Assembly: GCA_902363835.1 (NCBI GenBank)
Contig: CABJBM010000005.1
Span: 186,001 to 250,000, forward strand
Direction of reading: 5' to 3'
From: Lachnospiraceae bacterium
GTDB lineage: Bacteria; Bacillota; Clostridia; Lachnospirales; Lachnospiraceae
Length of the DNA: 64,000 nucleotides
This document shows positions 7,323-16,655 of the stretch, in pieces; position 1 is the first letter of the stretch, and every line of letters starts with the position of its first letter. The notes below the pieces were generated by a model. That model saw nothing but the letters and a program-made list of their open reading frames with translations, did not search any database and had not been told where the DNA came from. The translations under genes and the position numbers were made by a program.

Positions 7323-9149
7323 TCATATTTTGGAGATTTCAGAACACTTTTTATAATAGTTTTTTGCATAACGGTACATGATTATGGTGTATTCGCCAAA
7401 TTCATCCCCTAAAGCTGCCTTGTATACTGCCCAAAGGCTCCATAAGAAACCGCCCAGAGCCATATAGGCGTAAACGGTGAACCGCTCTTCATCAGAAGGT
7501 TCCCGTTCCAGATAGATTCTTATGAGGTCATCGGCCTGTTCTTCGTCATAATAGGAGTAAATCGCGCACATGCTGATATCGATAAGGGGATCACACATAC
7601 CGGAATATTCCCAGTCAATTAAGCGGACATTATCGTTTGGAAGCATTAAAAAGTTGTCTACCACCGTATCGATATGGGAAAGGACCTTTTTATGCCCCAG
7701 GCTGTCCAGCCGGTCTAAAAGCTCTGTCATCTGTTTGTGGACAATGGCGTAATCGTCAAACAGGATGTCCCCATGGGCCTTGCAAAGCTTTTCATAGAAA
7801 TCAATCCGTTCACGAATGTCAAAGGAATGGTCTACTTTAAGTCCGGATTTGTGGAATTTTCGAACGACCGCCATACAACGTTTCATTTCTTCCCGGTTGG
7901 AAGGATCCGCATTGTGGGTGTCTTCATAAAATTCTGCAATTTTATATCCTGTTTCTCCATTAAAGTAAATAACCTTTTCCGAGATGTCCAATCCGTTTAG
8001 GGCGTCATAAACTGCCTTTTCCTGCTGTCGGTTGATGAGCAGCTCTGTTCCTGCTCCCGGGATACGGCAGATATAATGGCGGTCCTTTATCTTAAAAAGA
8101 AAGGATTTATTGGTCATGCCTGATTTTAAACAACGTATTTCCGTAATCTCTGACTCTGGTACCTGAAATACGGTTGACACTAATTCCATTGCTTCATTAT
8201 CGGAATGATGCTGGTATTTCAAATCAAAACGGCGAAGCTCTTCCAGGTTTTCAAATTCATACACCTCGTCAGCCGGCCTTCGGTTGATGAACAGATCAAT
8301 ATCCTGCTTTGCTTCCGGAATATGAGGAAGCTTTTTTGCAGCTTCTCCGGACAGCATTTCCATATAGACATTTTCCCAATAAAACTGCTCTGTTCCAGGA
8401 AGCTGGTAATAGCTCTCCAATACGGTTAAAAACTGTTCTGAGAATGATTTGGAGAAAAAGACCGGCCCATACATCACCCATTTGTCCTGGCCGCCGACTG
8501 ATACATTTAAAATGCGTCCCTTCTTATTATAATTAAGACACCATTCAGAAGTTTCCCCTTCCATGTATGACGCAGAGTACCAGGCGCCGCTTTCATAGGC
8601 ATGGTACATATTGTGGCGCATCCAGTTATCGGAGGATAGGACATACATGTTCTTACCCCGGAGGATCTCACGGGCGTGATAAATGGTTGTCAGGGTATTT
8701 TTGTGGGAGTACTCAGGATTATATAGAAGCTTAACCTGATATTTATCGATAAGGTATTCAAATTTTTCTTTTAAGTAACCTACCACAATGGTGATATTTC
8801 TGATTCCTGCTTCGTGGAGCTGGCGGATTTGCCGCTCAATCATGCGCTCTCCAAATACCTCCAGAAGGCCTTTGGGGGTTTCAAAGGTTAAGGGGACAAA
8901 GCGGGAACCAAAGCCCGCGGCGATGATGACGGCGCCGTCTACCTTATTTTCATTTAGAAGCGCTTGTCCTGCTGGGAGCAGCAGATAGAAGTCACTTCCA
9001 TTTCCAATCTCAATGTAATTTTTCTCTATGCATTCCTTTATCAGGTTATTAACGGTTCCTAAGGAAACGCTAAGTTCTTTTGCTAAATCTCTCTGTGTGA
9101 CTGCCGGGTTTTCCAGAATGGAACGGCAGATGATGACGTTACGATCCAT
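7323..9149 (-). CDS. HTH-LicC-LicA fusion: phosphocholine cytidylyltransferase and choline kinase
   Basis: Cytoplasmic 608-residue protein with three parts. Residues 1-60 form a winged HTH (QRDLAKELSVSLGTVNNLI). About 70-300 is a nucleotidyltransferase (AAGFGSRFVPLTFETPKGLL and SSDNWM), as in LicC, making CDP-choline from CTP and phosphocholine. About 315-600 is a choline/ethanolamine kinase fold (SHIDTVVDNFLM, RLIDWEYSG) as in LicA. One protein would thus phosphorylate and activate choline for surface polymers, fitting the adjacent choline-binding-type repeat proteins. The start at 9149 is chosen because GGAGG lies about 10 nt upstream of this ATG; an upstream in-frame TTG has no such site. 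The HTH may sense or regulate, but this is inference. Confidence 0.88.
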   Translation of the reverse strand: MDRNVIICRSILENPAVTQRDLAKELSVSLGTVNNLIKECIEKNYIEIGNGSDFYLLLPAGQALLNENKVDGAVIIAAGFGSRFVPLTFETPKGLLEVFGERMIERQIRQLHEAGIRNITIVVGYLKEKFEYLIDKYQVKLLYNPEYSHKNTLTTIYHAREILRGKNMYVLSSDNWMRHNMYHAYESGAWYSASYMEGETSEWCLNYNKKGRILNVSVGGQDKWVMYGPVFFSKSFSEQFLTVLESYYQLPGTEQFYWENVYMEMLSGEAAKKLPHIPEAKQDIDLFINRRPADEVYEFENLEELRRFDLKYQHHSDNEAMELVSTVFQVPESEITEIRCLKSGMTNKSFLFKIKDRHYICRIPGAGTELLINRQQEKAVYDALNGLDISEKVIYFNGETGYKIAEFYEDTHNADPSNREEMKRCMAVVRKFHKSGLKVDHSFDIRERIDFYEKLCKAHGDILFDDYAIVHKQMTELLDRLDSLGHKKVLSHIDTVVDNFLMLPNDNVRLIDWEYSGMCDPLIDISMCAIYSYYDEEQADDLIRIYLEREPSDEERFTVYAYMALGGFLWSLWAVYKAALGDEFGEYTIIMYRYAKNYYKKCSEISKI

Positions 9150-9301
9150 AGTCGTGTGACCTCCGTGTGGGTTATTGTTAATGGCGTTCAAAAAATGAGA
9201 TTATTGTTGATATGTGAACATTATACCATTGGAGTGGGAAAATGCAATAGGGGATTGTGTATAGGAGATTTTATAATAGGAGATTATTTAGAGGAATTGA
9301 T

Positions 9302-9392
9302 GATAAAGAATTGTGATAAAAAATTGTGATAAAAGATTGCGGTAAAGGATTGCGGTAAAGGATTCTGATAAAAGATTATGGTAATAGGTTGC
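9302..9392. repeat. Seven tandem 13-bp repeats
   Basis: Seven contiguous units of exactly 13 bp with consensus GRTAAARRATTGY (such as GATAAAAGATTGC and GGTAAAGGATTGC) fill 9302-9392. Looser relatives (TATAGGAGATTTT) precede them from about 9250. No coding frame or RNA gene is visible. Confidence 0.8.
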
Positions 9393-9521
9393 GAGTATGA
9401 ATTGGAAATAGGTTATTAAAGATTGATTATGATATATGAATTGATCTCGCATTGCTTAACTATGTTATGAATGTGAATAAGAATTGATTTATATAGAGGG
9501 TAAAGGCGGTTACTGATTGAA

Positions 9522-9600
9522 AAAAGCCTCTGTTTTCTCCGGCCGGAGCTTTGTTTGTGACAGGGTTTATGGAAGGAAAACCAGAGAAAGGCTTCAAAAA
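9522..9600. other. Long imperfect hairpin in the 9150-9800 gap
   Basis: AAGCC-TCTG-TTTTC on the left (from about 9530) can pair with GAAAA-CCAGA-GGCTT on the right (to about 9598), around a GC-rich centre CTCCGGCCGGAG. It may be a decayed terminator or palindromic repeat. The rest of the 750-bp gap holds only the 13-bp repeats, AT-rich sequence and the promoter at 9807. Confidence 0.35.
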
Positions 9601-9806
9601 AACAGGATTGTACTTATAAAAATACAATTTTACCACAGAAAACAATTTTCGTAATGATTATGTAAGAAAATGCACAGAGAAATGTTATAGCATTTTCCTA
9701 AAAAATGTATTATACTATTCCATGTGATGGAGGAATTGATAGCTTCTGGCGGAAATGTAAATATCTATTATTTTTTGCAAAATATGCAAAAAAAGTAAAA
9801 AAGGTA

Positions 9807-9835
9807 TTGATAATTTCCATTATAGGAAGTATAAT
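9807..9835 (+). promoter_or_regulatory. Sigma-A-type promoter of the 569-residue wall-binding gene
   Basis: TTGATA (9807-9812), a 17-bp spacer, then TATAAT (9830-9835). This leaves about a 60-nt leader before the ATG at 9902. Confidence 0.8.
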
Positions 9836-9901
9836 TACCTCGTAATGCAATTAGGAATTTCGAAAAGTATTTCAAAAAGAAAAAAGGAGAGTGCATTAAT
9901 T

Positions 9902-11611
9902 ATGAGAAAGCAGACCAAATTAGTTGCTGTTTTATCTACAGCAGCACTGCTTGCATTAGGCGCTTCCATGTCCTCTTTCGCAGCGACTGGCTGGCAGGAA
10001 GAAAATGGTACATGGGTGTACTATGACAAGAACGGCGACTTAGAGACAGAGAAGTGGGAGAAATCAGGAGATAACTGGTTCTACTTAAACGAAGATGGCG
10101 AGATGGCTACCGATGCTCTTGTTGAGTACAATGACAACTACTATTATGTAGATGAGAACGGTTCTATGGTAGCTAATAAGTGGGTTGCCATTGAGAACGA
10201 TGACTATGATGGTGATGATGATAATGAGCCTGTAAATCATTGGTACTATTTTGGTTCTAATGGTAAAGCTTATAAGAGCTCCAGCACCAGCACCAGTGCT
10301 TCTTTCAAGACTATCAATGGAAAGAAATACATCTTTGATGATGAAGCTAAGATGTTATATGGCTGGATTGATGAAGATGGCCAGAGATTAACTGATGACA
10401 ATGCTTGGCGTGCAGACAATGGTGTATACTACCACGGTGATGAAAATGATGGTGCACAGGCTACTGGCTGGGCATATCTGCATATTAAAGATGACCAGTG
10501 GGAAAACACTGGTGATTTAGAGAAAGGCTTCTCTAGCGACAACACATTTGACGATGAAGAGCAGGATCGTTGGTTCTACTTCAAGAGCAATGGTAAGAAG
10601 ATGGCTGACAAAAAAGGCGAGACTATCAACGGCAAAAAGTATAGCTTTGATGTAGATGGTCGTATGAATGCTGAGTGGGTTAACTGGGATGCTACACAGA
10701 CAACAGCTACACAGGCAAGCGCAGACAGAACAGCTACACAGACACAGGGTAATCCAGTATACAGTAGCGGATTCAGATATTACGGAAGTCCAGAAGATGG
10801 CGCCAGAGTAACTAAGGGGTGGTTCCAGGTTGTTCCAGGTTCCTACTTAAATCAGGGCGACTATGATGACGATTCTGAAAACTGGTACTATGCTGATAAA
10901 GATGGTAAGCTGGTTACAGGACAAATGAAGACTATCAACAGCAAGAAGTATGCTTTTGATGATCAGGGAGCTATGATTGATGGTTATAGATTTGTTGAAT
11001 TAGCTTCTGATAATAAAACTATTCTTTCTCTTGCAAAGAAAGATCATGCAACTAAGCCATATGACACAACCGATGGATTTAAGGCTAATGCTTCTTATTG
11101 GGAGACCGCTGGCTACAAATTCTACTTCTTCGGTGATGATGGTGCTGTAAAGACTAACAAACAGAACATTACTATTGATGGTGATACTCATACTTTCTTA
11201 CTGAATAAGTCTGGAAGCTTCAAGGGTGCTGGTAAGACAGCTCTTGATAACAAGAAGTATTATCAGTCTGGTATGATGTTAGCAGCAGATAAAGATGATA
11301 AGTATGCTGTGGTTAAAGCTAGTGTTGGAACTGATGGAAAACTTACTTCTGCAACTCTTTTGACTACAGATGAATTCTTGACCTTAATGGACGTTGATAG
11401 TGTTGTAACTAATGACAAATATTCTGAGGAATACGATTTAAGAGATGCAGCAAAAGACACTACAGCAGCAGGTGTTGCAGGTGTTGAATACAGATTGGTT
11501 AATACTGCTGGTACTGTTCAGAAGGGCAAGAACAAAGCAAAAGATGGCAATGACCGTTGCTATGAAGTAAATGGTAGTGGTAATATTGTAAAAGTTTTTG
11601 TTGAAAACTAA
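9902..11611 (+). CDS. Acidic cell-wall-binding repeat surface protein
   Basis: Secreted 569-residue protein with a signal peptide ending near SSFAAT (about residue 29), then degenerate cell-wall-binding repeats (GWQEENGTWVYYDKNG, WYYF-SNGK, KKYIFD) interspersed with Asp/Glu-rich stretches. The C-terminal 150 residues are less repeat-like. It resembles the protein at 42566-43906 in order of repeats and acidity, so the two are probably paralogs. The start at 9902 follows AAGGAGAG; an upstream in-frame ATG at 9845 lacks a site and would spoil the signal peptide. No enzymatic domain is visible; likely a wall-anchored abundant surface protein with its own strong promoter and terminator. Confidence 0.85.
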   Translation: MRKQTKLVAVLSTAALLALGASMSSFAATGWQEENGTWVYYDKNGDLETEKWEKSGDNWFYLNEDGEMATDALVEYNDNYYYVDENGSMVANKWVAIENDDYDGDDDNEPVNHWYYFGSNGKAYKSSSTSTSASFKTINGKKYIFDDEAKMLYGWIDEDGQRLTDDNAWRADNGVYYHGDENDGAQATGWAYLHIKDDQWENTGDLEKGFSSDNTFDDEEQDRWFYFKSNGKKMADKKGETINGKKYSFDVDGRMNAEWVNWDATQTTATQASADRTATQTQGNPVYSSGFRYYGSPEDGARVTKGWFQVVPGSYLNQGDYDDDSENWYYADKDGKLVTGQMKTINSKKYAFDDQGAMIDGYRFVELASDNKTILSLAKKDHATKPYDTTDGFKANASYWETAGYKFYFFGDDGAVKTNKQNITIDGDTHTFLLNKSGSFKGAGKTALDNKKYYQSGMMLAADKDDKYAVVKASVGTDGKLTSATLLTTDEFLTLMDVDSVVTNDKYSEEYDLRDAAKDTTAAGVAGVEYRLVNTAGTVQKGKNKAKDGNDRCYEVNGSGNIVKVFVEN

Positions 11612-11630
11612 CATGTTGCTTTGAATTAAA

Positions 11631-11668
11631 AAGAGACCGGAAATTCTTAAGGATTTCCGGTCTTTTCT
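11631..11668 (+). terminator. Intrinsic terminator
   Basis: GACCGGAAAT (11635-11644) pairs with ATTTCCGGTC (11653-11662) and is followed by TTTTCTTT. It lies 20 nt after the surface protein stop. Confidence 0.9.
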
Positions 11669-11852
11669 TTAATATAAATGTATGATATAATCAATGAATT
11701 AAAAAATGTTTGCTTTAAATATGAATATAAGTTTTGCTATATTGATTTTTATGACTTGCATGAAGAATTATTTGTTTATCTGATGGAAATTCTATATTGC
11801 AAAATAAAAGTAGTTATCCTCTAAATGATGTTTAGTGTTGAAAGGAATGCTT

Positions 11853-13412
11853 ATGTGGGAAAATATTTGCCGTGATTCGAAGAAAAAGGGTTTTCCATCA
11901 ATTGTTCTTGGTATATATGTGCTTCTGGTGGGAATAGGAGTTCCTTTGGTGGTCAGGGACCGGTATTTTGATATTCTTGTATTTAAATATTATTATTATT
12001 GCTTTTGCACAATTACAATGCTAGTAGTATTGTTAGTGTATACTTTGACGGTAGGAAGAACAGATGCAGAGATATATTTCAAAGAATTTAAAATAAAAAA
12101 GGTTTTCGAAAAACTTACTTTTATGGATTTTGCTGTGATTATATATCTCCTGATTGCGATTGCATCAACGGTGACATCTGACTATTTATATGAAGCATTT
12201 TGGGGTAATGAAGGGCGATTTACTGGTTTGTTTCTTATAATTTGGTATGTTATCTCCTATTTTTGTGTAAGCAGACTTTGGAAGTTCAAAAGTTGGTATA
12301 TTGATTTAATGCTGGCAGCGGGGGTGCTCGTATGCCTATTCGGAATAACTGATTATTTTAAATTAGATATTTTCCATTTTAAAATCGCCATGCTTCCGGA
12401 GCAAAGATCAATATTTACATCAACAATAGGAAATATAAATACTTATACTGCGTATGTTGGGATTTTGGTTGCTACTGCTACAGTTTTGTTTACGACAGAT
12501 CAAAAAAGCAAAAATATGCTATGGCACTATTTCTGTATGGTAATCAGTTTCTTTGCTATTATTATGGGAGTTAGTGACAATGCATATCTTTCTCTGGGAG
12601 CGTTATTTGGTTTTTTGCCATTGTATTTATTTAAAAACAGGAAAGGAATTCAAAGATTTGTCATTGTACTGGCGACTTTTTTCTCTGTCATTCAATGTAT
12701 TGACTGGATTAATAATTATTTTGGAGAAGGCGTTCTGGGAATAGAAAGCGCATTCGCTATGATAATAAAGTTTCAAGGGTTGCCATATTTGATAATCGGT
12801 TTATGGGGAATAGTTATCTTTTGGTATTTTTTTGATTATAAAAGAAAATATAAAGTCAAGGAAGTTGGAAGTTTGTTTCGAAATCTTTGGATGGTATTTC
12901 TTTTTCTGATTATTACGGCTTTTTTATATGCTCTTTATGACTGCAATGTGGTTGGTAATGTAAGCAGGTATGAAAGTTTAAGCTCATATCTTCTTTTTAA
13001 CGACGATTGGGGAACTCAAAGGGGGTATATCTGGAGAAATGGCATGGAATGCTATGCACGTTTGCCTTTCTGGAAAAGAATTGTGGGATTTGGACCTGAA
13101 ACATTTGGAGTTTTAATAATGTACAAAACCGCAAATAACCCATATAATCTATTGTTTGATAATGCGCACAATGAATATCTTCATATGCTAACTACAGTTG
13201 GGTTTGCGGGATTAATCGCTTATTTAAGTTTTATATTTGGATATATAAGGAATTGCCTCCATTATAAAAATAGAAATCCGTATATTATGGCCATAATGTT
13301 TGGCGTTATCTGCTATAGCGTTCAGGCCTTTGTAAACCTTAATCTTCCTATTGTTGCACCTGTATTCTGGCTTTTGTTGGGAATGGGAGCGGCAAAATCA
13401 ATAGAGAAGTAA
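11853..13412 (+). CDS. O-antigen ligase/polymerase-like membrane protein (Wzy/WaaL superfamily)
   Basis: The 519-residue protein has about 11 to 12 membrane segments and a large loop around residues 370-440, where the motif HNEYLHMLTTVGFAGLIAY matches the Wzy_C/O-antigen ligase signature. Such proteins polymerise or ligate lipid-linked glycans at the outer membrane face. It opens the AT-rich polysaccharide island. AAAGGA 6 nt before the ATG at 11853 sets the start, rather than the GTG at 11835. A polymerase role for the ABC-exported glycan is unusual, so it may serve another polymer. Confidence 0.78.
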   Translation: MWENICRDSKKKGFPSIVLGIYVLLVGIGVPLVVRDRYFDILVFKYYYYCFCTITMLVVLLVYTLTVGRTDAEIYFKEFKIKKVFEKLTFMDFAVIIYLLIAIASTVTSDYLYEAFWGNEGRFTGLFLIIWYVISYFCVSRLWKFKSWYIDLMLAAGVLVCLFGITDYFKLDIFHFKIAMLPEQRSIFTSTIGNINTYTAYVGILVATATVLFTTDQKSKNMLWHYFCMVISFFAIIMGVSDNAYLSLGALFGFLPLYLFKNRKGIQRFVIVLATFFSVIQCIDWINNYFGEGVLGIESAFAMIIKFQGLPYLIIGLWGIVIFWYFFDYKRKYKVKEVGSLFRNLWMVFLFLIITAFLYALYDCNVVGNVSRYESLSSYLLFNDDWGTQRGYIWRNGMECYARLPFWKRIVGFGPETFGVLIMYKTANNPYNLLFDNAHNEYLHMLTTVGFAGLIAYLSFIFGYIRNCLHYKNRNPYIMAIMFGVICYSVQAFVNLNLPIVAPVFWLLLGMGAAKSIEK

Positions 13413-13438
13413 TTGTAAGGATATTAATCATATACTTC

Positions 13439-13485
13439 AAATGCCGAAGAGTTGTACTTTTGTTCTCGGCATTTGGAGTTTTTTA
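13439..13485 (+). terminator. Intrinsic terminator after the ligase gene
   Basis: AAATGCCGA (13439-13447) pairs with TCGGCATTT (13466-13474), followed by GGAGTTTTTT. Confidence 0.8.
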
Positions 13486-13607
13486 ATGGAAAGTTGCAAG
13501 TGCTTCTAGCAAGTGGAAATATTAGTAGAAGATGTATCAAATGATTATTTGATGATGTATAATTAATTTAGCAAATTCAATTTCATAAAAATAGACATGG
13601 TCTATAG

Positions 13608-14878
13608 CCGTTTGGTAGAATTAAGTTACCACACAAAATACACTCAAAGGAGGCTATAGAACATGTCTGATAACATTATACAATTAAATCAGGAACTTAT
13701 CCATAACGAATTGAAAGATTTAGTACGCAACAGCGTTGAGGAAACCCTCAATGCCTTGCTGGATCATGAAGCAGAAGAACTCGTTAATGCTGAAAAATAT
13801 GAACGTTCCGGTGAACGCAAGAGATATCGTTCCAGCTATTACAGCAGGAACTTTCAAATCACATCCGGTGAGGTCAAATTAAAGATGCCAAAGCTAAAGG
13901 GTGTTCCGTTCGAAACTACTATTATTAAACGCTACCGCCGCAGAGAATGCTTTGTAGAAGAGGCTCTCATTGAAATGTATCTCGTAGGTGTTTCTGTTCG
14001 CCGTGTTAAAGATATCACCGAGGCATTTTGGAGAACTAAAGTTTCACCTGGAACAATAAGTAGCCTTAATAAAAATGCTTATGAACACATTGAAACGTGG
14101 AGATGCCGCAAACTTAGCGGTTCTTATCCATATGTTTATAGGGACGGTGTTTACTTAAAGCGCAGCTGGGGTAGTGAAGTTCAAAACGTCTCTATCCTTA
14201 TTGTTATTGGTGTCAACGAAGATGGAAGCCGTGAAATCATTGGCACAGCAGAAGGTATGAAAGAAGATCGTGAAAGCTGGAGGACATTCTTTGTATGGTT
14301 AAAAGAACGTGGTCTGGCTGGAGTGCGCCTAATTATTGGTGATAAATGCCTCGGGATGCTCGAATCCATTTCAGAAGTATTTCCGGATGCAAAGTATCAA
14401 AGATGTACGGTTCACTTCTATGGGAATATATTCTCAGCCACTCCTCGTAATAAGATGAAAGAAGTCTCTATGCTGCTAAAGGCCATTCATGCTCAAGAGT
14501 GCAAGGCATCTGCAAAGGAAAAGGCAAAACAAGTAGCTGATAAACTGCGCGAGATGAAATTAACTTCGGCTGCAAAAAAAAATCGAAGGCGGAATCGAGG
14601 AAACTCTTACATACATGGATTTTCCTAGCCAGCACTGGACTAGAACTCGCACCACCACCACCATCGAAAGACTAAATAGGAAAATCAAGCGTAGAACTCG
14701 GGCAATTGGCGCTTTTCCTGATGGGCAAAGTGCTTTAATGCTTGTATGTGCCAGGCTACGACACGTAGCGGGGACCCAATGGGGTACAAAGCGCTACATG
14801 AATATGGAGCATTTAAAAGAAATGGATCTCCAAAACGAGTTTGATATCATAGCCGGCTGACTGACGGCTACCAGACGG
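13608..14878 (+). mobile_element. IS256-type insertion sequence, defective
   Basis: A mutator-type transposase frame is bracketed by short inverted ends, CCGTTTGGTAG (13608-13618) and CTACCAGACGG (14868-14878), matching at 10 of 11. Outside these, TTTCAT/ATGAAA on the two sides also mirror each other, and the left side has an extra palindrome ATAGAC-ATG-GTCTAT (about 13591-13605). No clear 8-bp target duplication is seen, so the exact ends are uncertain. Confidence 0.65.
13663..14860 (+). pseudogene. IS256-family transposase, frameshifted in an A9 run
   Basis: The first frame (13663-14628) holds the mutator N-terminus and two catalytic Asp motifs (YRDGVYLK, IIGDKCLG). The remainder (ending 14860) is in another frame and carries TIERLNRKIKRRTRAIGAFPDG with the catalytic Glu. 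The frames join at nine A residues (14573-14582); eight would restore one protein of about 400 residues, the family's usual length. Either a one-base insertion killed it or slippage at A9 still yields some active enzyme. AGGAGG precedes the ATG. Confidence 0.85.
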
Positions 14879-15207
14879 ATGAAATACAATTTGTGAAAAA
14901 ATCTTAGCACTATCGATTATTTCTGCTTACTGGTATCAGTAAGTAAATAAATTCTTTAGGAAAGTATCGGATTGAGAGCAAACAAAAAAGCTGCATAAAA
15001 CTTCAAACTAAAAATTTTCAAAGCTTATGGACGAGATTAGTGAAGGAGATATTGGCACACAATTTATGTATGGCCTTATCTTTTTCTTAAGATTTAAGAT
15101 TTGCGAGAGTGAAAAAGTCAAATAGTTAAAATTTAGTAGAATTTAATAGAAAGGAAAAATATTCATAAATTCTTAAATATTAACAGTATCTTTTGTCAGG
15201 AAGAAGA
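14879..15207. other. AT-rich gap, no gene seen
   Basis: About 330 bp between the insertion sequence and the promoter at 15208 has stops in all frames and no motif I recognise. Confidence 0.4.
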
Positions 15208-15237
15208 TTGTACTAAACTTGAATAATATGATATACT
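15208..15237 (+). promoter_or_regulatory. Promoter of the AT-rich glycan operon
   Basis: TTGTAC (15208-15213), an 18-bp spacer, then TATACT (15232-15237), about 55 nt upstream of the phosphoglycosyltransferase start. Confidence 0.65.
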
Positions 15238-15292
15238 AATAGAGCTATATATAAATTTACATTAATGCCAATAAAGATAAAGGTGTGTTAAA

Positions 15293-16651
15293 ATGAAAGT
15301 TAATCAAAAATATAAACGGCTTATTAAATTGATTTTTACTTTTGGAATTACATCGTTGCTGATTGCGTTATATGGCTGGACATGGATTAATTATTATAAC
15401 ACAATTATTGAATTTCCTTTTTTTCGAAGAGGAAACTGGATGATGATTTTCCTTTATAGTGTACTACTTATTGTATTCATGAGTGCTTACGGCGGTTACA
15501 AGGTTGGCTATTTAAAAAAAGGAAATTTGATATATTCTCAAATGCTTGCGGTTATTTTTACGAATATATTTACATACCTGCAAATATCTGTTTTAGATAA
15601 GCATTTCCCTAACCCATTACAGCTATTAAGGATGACAGCAGTTGATTTTTTTGTCATCTTAATTTGGACTTTGATATACCAATGGATGTATGCTAAGATG
15701 TTTCCACCGAGGAAGATTTTATTGATATCAGGAAATAGATCTGATTATCATCTTATTGAAAAGATCAACTCAAGGGAAGATAAATATGAAATATGCAAAA
15801 TTATAAATGTTGGGTCAGGTATTTCTTTTTTGCAGCATGAGATATTAAAATATGATGGTGTTATTATCGGGGACATTTTTTCTCATGAGCGAAATATTTT
15901 ATTGAAGTTTTGCTTTGAAAATTCAATTCGTACCTATAGTGTACCAAAGATTTCGGATATTTTATTGAAGAGTTCTGTGGAATTGAATCTTTTTGATTCT
16001 CCACTTTTATTATCCAGAAATGAGGGACTGACAATTGAACAGGAGTTTATAAAGCGATTAATTGATATTGTTGGGGCGATGGTAGGGATTATAATAACCA
16101 GCCCATTTTTTCTGATTATTGCATTGGCAATAAAAATGACGGATCATGGTCCTGTATTTTTCAAGCAGGAGCGACTAACGAAGGAAGGCAAAGTTTTTAA
16201 TATTTATAAGTTTCGTACTATGATTCAGGATGCTGAAAAGGATGGAGTGGCACGCTTAGCTTCAGAGGGAGATTCCAGAATATTACCAATAGGACATATT
16301 CTTCGGAGAAGCAGAATGGATGAGCTTCCTCAATTGCTGAATATATTGAGGGGAGATATGGCTTTCGTAGGGCCTAGACCTGAACGACCAGAACTGGCGG
16401 AAGCAATTTTGAAAGAAATTCCGGAGTTCTCATATAGGACAAAGGTTAAGGCAGGCCTGACTGGATATGCACAAATTTATGGGAAATATAATACAACGTC
16501 GTATGATAAGTTGAAATTGGATTTAACATATATTAGAAATTATTCTATTCTGCTTGATTTAAAATTAATTTTAATGACGCCCAAAATACTGTTTTTAAAG
16601 GAGAGTACTGAGGGGATAAATGACAATACTCAGCAGAACGAGAAAGGTTAG
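15293..16651 (+). CDS. Polyprenyl glycosylphosphotransferase (WbaP/CpsE family)
   Basis: The 452-residue initiating enzyme of polysaccharide assembly transfers sugar-1-phosphate to undecaprenyl phosphate. The N-terminal half has about four membrane segments and a cytoplasmic domain. The C-terminal bacterial sugar transferase domain (about 250-440) shows KRLIDIVGA, the FKQERLTKEGK and YKFRTM motifs, DELPQLLNILRGDMAFVGPRPERP, and GLTGYAQ. It heads a run of tightly spaced genes with the ABC exporter. A second paralog is at 54061. The first sugar (Glc, Gal or GlcNAc-like) cannot be told. Confidence 0.9.
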   Translation: MKVNQKYKRLIKLIFTFGITSLLIALYGWTWINYYNTIIEFPFFRRGNWMMIFLYSVLLIVFMSAYGGYKVGYLKKGNLIYSQMLAVIFTNIFTYLQISVLDKHFPNPLQLLRMTAVDFFVILIWTLIYQWMYAKMFPPRKILLISGNRSDYHLIEKINSREDKYEICKIINVGSGISFLQHEILKYDGVIIGDIFSHERNILLKFCFENSIRTYSVPKISDILLKSSVELNLFDSPLLLSRNEGLTIEQEFIKRLIDIVGAMVGIIITSPFFLIIALAIKMTDHGPVFFKQERLTKEGKVFNIYKFRTMIQDAEKDGVARLASEGDSRILPIGHILRRSRMDELPQLLNILRGDMAFVGPRPERPELAEAILKEIPEFSYRTKVKAGLTGYAQIYGKYNTTSYDKLKLDLTYIRNYSILLDLKLILMTPKILFLKESTEGINDNTQQNEKG

Positions 16652-16655
16652 AACA

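Noticed and set aside
9302..9392. CRISPR array at the 13-bp repeats
   Set aside because: Units are contiguous without spacers, far too short, and no cas genes are near.
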